The notes beneath the pieces were generated by a model. That model searched no databases, had not been told where the DNA came from, and saw nothing but the letters and a program-made list of their open reading frames with translations. From Planctomycetaceae bacterium (lineage in GTDB: Bacteria; Planctomycetota; Phycisphaerae; Phycisphaerales; SM1A02), in NCBI GenBank assembly GCA_027488265.1, contig JAIYCA010000444.1:1-6272 (forward strand): 6,272 nt of DNA. Direction: 5' to 3'. Shown here one piece after another: positions 4,311 through 6,272 of this stretch (its first letter is position 1; the number at the start of each line of letters is the position of its first letter). The position numbers and the translations under genes are program-made.

Positions 4311-5941
4311 TCAAGCTGTCCCGCCCAGTTGATCGGGCCGGGACGCTCAAGGCCATCGAAAAGCGCAAGTGCGAGATGTCGCTGGCAGAGTTCGTCAAGG
4401 CGGCGTGGCACATCATCGAACCGGGGCAGCAGTACATCCACGGGTTCCACATCGACTTCATCTGCGCCCACCTTGAAGCCATCACCGACGGCGAACTGAA
4501 CGATGACGGGACGTTCTACAACCGCCTGCTGGTCAACGTGCCGCCGGGGACGATGAAGTCGCTGCTGATCGGGGTGTTCTGGCCCGCATGGGAGTGGGGG
4601 CCGCGCAACATGCCCCACATGCGCTACGTCTGCGCCTCGCACAGCCTCGACCTCGCCATCCGTGACAGCCTCCGCATGCGCCGTCTAGTGACATCCGAGT
4701 GGTATCAGTTCCACTGGGGCGACCGCGTCAAGATCACAGGCGACCAGAACGCCAAGGCCAAGTTCGAAACCACCGCCACCGGGTTCCGGCAGGCCTGCGC
4801 GTTCACTGGCATCACGGGCTACCGGGGCGACCGGGTGATCGTCGATGACCCGCACAGCGTTGATGACGCCAACTCTGACGCCAAGCGCAAGACCGCGACC
4901 GACCTGTTCAAGGAGGCCGTGACCAGCCGTCTGAACAATCCGGATCGGTCGGCCATCGTGGTGGTGATGCAGCGCCTGCACGAGGCCGACGTGTCTGGCA
5001 TCATCCTCGACAACGACATGGGCTATGACCACATCATGCTGCCCATGCGGTTCGACCCCAACCGCGCCTGCGTGACCCGGCTGGGCTACGCTGACCCGCG
5101 CGAGTTCGACGGGGAGTTGCTGTTCCCTGACCGCTTCCCGCTGCACGTCGTGGAGCGCGACGAAGCCGCGATGGGGCCGTACGCGACCGCAGGGCAGTAC
5201 GCGCAAAGCCCAGAGCCACGGGGCGGCGGTATCGTCAAGGACGTGTGGTGGAAGCTCTGGGACAAGCCGGAGTACCCCGGCATCGAATACATCGTCGCCA
5301 GCCTCGACACGGCCTACACGACCAAGTCCGAGAACGACCCCAGCGCCCTCACCATCTGGGGCGTGTTCAGCGCCTCTGGAGATCAGGCCAGCACCCGCAT
5401 GGTGGATCGGTACGGCAGGCCCATTGAGAGCGCCACAGCGGTCCAATCCGAGGCGCTGGGGGCCACCTCCAAGGTTATGCTGATGTACGCGTGGCAGGAC
5501 AAGCTGGAGATCGGCGAGTTGGTGGTCAAGGTGGAGGAAATCTGCACCCGCATGCGCGTCGATCTGCTGCTGATCGAAAACAAGGCGGCGGGCCACAGCG
5601 TGGCGCAGGAGATCAGGCGCGTCTACAACAGCGCCAAGTTCGGGGTCCAGATGTACGACCCCAAGACGCTCGACAAGGTGGCGCGGCTGTACTCCATCCA
5701 GCACATCTTCAGCGAGGGCATGGTCTACGCGCCCAACAAGGACTGGGCCGAGATGGTGATCCGGCAGACCTCCAGCTTCCCCCGTGGGGCGCATGACGAT
5801 CTGGTCGATACCGTGGCGCTGGGGTTGAAACACTTGAGAGATGTTGGTATGCTCACAAGAGCGCCGGAAAGGTTGGCCGAGATAGAAGACAGCAAGGTCT
5901 TCCACGGCAACAACCAAGACGCGCCGCTTTACAATGCCTGA
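4301..5941 (+). CDS. Terminase large subunit (ATPase and nuclease)
   Basis: The 546-residue protein is the packaging motor and headful nuclease. The N-terminal ATPase has the Walker A-like PPGTMKS (81-87), where Met replaces the usual Gly before Lys. Walker B is RVIVDDPH (178-185), and the region TGDQNAKAKFETTATGFRQA (146-165) is typical of the family. The C-terminal RNase H-like nuclease shows its acidic residues at SLDTAY (Asp336), LLIENKAAG (Glu426) and HDDLVDTVALGL (Asp499/500, Asp503). Length is normal for a full enzyme. The start at 4301 lies 5 bases after GGAG and overlaps the phosphatase stop by 10 bases. After residue about 508 the tail (LGLKHLRDVGMLTRAPERLA onward) uses noticeably more AT-rich codons (TTG, AGA, GTT, ACA, ATA) than the rest of the gene. 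Confidence 0.95.
   Translation: MGVIKLSRPVDRAGTLKAIEKRKCEMSLAEFVKAAWHIIEPGQQYIHGFHIDFICAHLEAITDGELNDDGTFYNRLLVNVPPGTMKSLLIGVFWPAWEWGPRNMPHMRYVCASHSLDLAIRDSLRMRRLVTSEWYQFHWGDRVKITGDQNAKAKFETTATGFRQACAFTGITGYRGDRVIVDDPHSVDDANSDAKRKTATDLFKEAVTSRLNNPDRSAIVVVMQRLHEADVSGIILDNDMGYDHIMLPMRFDPNRACVTRLGYADPREFDGELLFPDRFPLHVVERDEAAMGPYATAGQYAQSPEPRGGGIVKDVWWKLWDKPEYPGIEYIVASLDTAYTTKSENDPSALTIWGVFSASGDQASTRMVDRYGRPIESATAVQSEALGATSKVMLMYAWQDKLEIGELVVKVEEICTRMRVDLLLIENKAAGHSVAQEIRRVYNSAKFGVQMYDPKTLDKVARLYSIQHIFSEGMVYAPNKDWAEMVIRQTSSFPRGAHDDLVDTVALGLKHLRDVGMLTRAPERLAEIEDSKVFHGNNQDAPLYNA
5825..5853 (+). promoter_or_regulatory. Candidate sigma70 promoter inside the terminase large subunit 3' end
   Basis: TTGAAA (5825-5830) and TATGCT (5848-5853) are separated by exactly 17 bases, matching the sigma70 consensus at five of six and four of six positions. 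It sits about 100 bases upstream of the 77-aa gene in a locally AT-richer stretch. It does not resemble the three cassettes, so it would be differently regulated. Chance occurrence in coding sequence remains possible. Confidence 0.35.
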
Positions 5942-5956
5942 TGGAGGGATCGGCAC

Positions 5957-6190
5957 ATGAATGATGAACAGAAAATGACCAAGGCATTGCTGGACTACGT
6001 TGACGCGTACTCCAAAGAAAACAACTTGGAGAGCGGGGACGTTATGGCAGCACTGGCCCACGGCTATGTGATTTACGGCTTCAGCGTGAAGAAGGATGGC
6101 ACCAGCAACGACAAGATGCGTGACGCGCTGATCGACTTCGTGACGGCATCCGCTGACCACATGGTGGAGGCGATCAGTGAAAAAGCTTAA
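5957..6190 (+). CDS. Hypothetical 77-aa acidic helical protein
   Basis: The protein reads MNDEQKMTKALLDYVDAYSK at its start and ends DHMVEAISEKA. It looks almost entirely helical and acidic, with a hydrophobic centre (MAALAHGYVIYGFSV, 30-44) too short and polar to be a confident membrane segment. No family is recognised. The start is supported by GGAGGGAT (5943-5950) 6 bases upstream, and the gene begins 15 bases after the terminase stop. Many residues use A/T-ending codons, unlike the upstream genes and like the end of the terminase gene. Its last codons overlap the following GTG-start gene by 14 bases. Given its position after TerL it could be a small structural or regulatory protein, but nothing in the sequence decides this. 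Confidence 0.75.
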   Translation: MNDEQKMTKALLDYVDAYSKENNLESGDVMAALAHGYVIYGFSVKKDGTSNDKMRDALIDFVTASADHMVEAISEKA

Positions 6191-6272
6191 CGCCACCGTG
6201 GAGCCGCTTGCCCCCGGCGAGTGGGTGGTCACCGTCACCGACGTGGACGCCAATTCGGTCCACATCATCACA
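6177..6272 (+). CDS. Start of an unrecognised gene (partial, GTG start)
   Basis: A frame opens at GTG 6177, inside the end of the 77-aa gene, and remains open to the window edge (32 codons). GGAGG (6166-6170) lies 6 bases upstream, a strong ribosome binding site that decides this start. After the initiator the visible product starts KKLNATVEPLAPGEWVVTV and continues TDVDANSVHIIT, a strand-rich pattern with GC-rich codons. The gene is truncated only by the window boundary. No family can be assigned from this fragment, though position two genes after TerL suggests a virion or packaging-region gene. Confidence 0.6.
   Translation, partial: MKKLNATVEPLAPGEWVVTVTDVDANSVHIIT

Noticed and set aside
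5178..5183. Extra CGTACG palindrome as a fourth cassette remnant
   Set aside because: It lies inside the terminase coding sequence with no flanking arms, -35 or -10, so it is a chance match.
4685..6271. A 528-codon open frame on the minus strand
   Set aside because: It lies antisense to the terminase large subunit, which has clear ATPase and nuclease motifs. Long antisense frames are expected opposite GC3-biased genes, and this one has no ribosome site or recognisable motif.

Overview
This window looks like part of a tailed-phage (Caudoviricetes) genome or prophage, probably from an alphaproteobacterial host. Every supported gene is on the + strand. Genes are packed head to tail with short overlaps, and codon use is strongly GC3-biased. 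A small-terminase / phosphatase / large-terminase block marks the start of the packaging region. The alphaproteobacterial assignment is inference. It rests on the high GC and on a complete absence of GANTC, the CcrM site typical of Alphaproteobacteria, in a base-by-base reading of all 6,272 bases, while GATC is frequent.

Layout. (1) 1-170 is the 3' end of an unrecognised gene. (2) 168-3210 is an accessory or early-type region built from three modules. Each module opens with a near-identical 65-75 bp intergenic cassette that starts on the stop codon of the previous gene. Each cassette holds a sigma70-like promoter (-35 / 17 bp / -10) inside an inverted repeat, then a short conserved leader and a ribosome binding site. 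Module A encodes an SprT-like zinc metalloprotease with a C-terminal zinc ribbon, a compact DPPY methyltransferase-like protein and a 39-aa GTG-start protein. Module B encodes three small unrecognised proteins (84, about 55 and 159 aa). Module C encodes a 201-aa protein with a C-terminal domain that resembles one recurrent in phage proteins. (3) At 3219-3252 a perfect 11-bp stem hairpin overlaps the ribosome binding site of the next gene. (4) 3254-5941 holds the terminase small subunit, a PPP-type metallophosphoesterase and the terminase large subunit, all translationally coupled by overlaps. (5) 5957 to the end holds a 77-aa acidic protein and the first 32 codons of a GTG-start gene that runs out of the window.

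How it fits together. The terminase block packages DNA. The upstream modules look like independently promoted cargo units, which the phage could express under one shared regulator. The SprT-like protease and the methyltransferase-like protein suggest work on DNA-bound proteins or DNA modification, but their roles here are inferred from motifs only. The repeated promoter-dyad cassette and the total GANTC avoidance are the two signals not explained by ordinary gene content. No tRNA, rRNA, CRISPR array, insertion sequence, integrase or attachment site was seen, and no gap between genes exceeds 80 bases.
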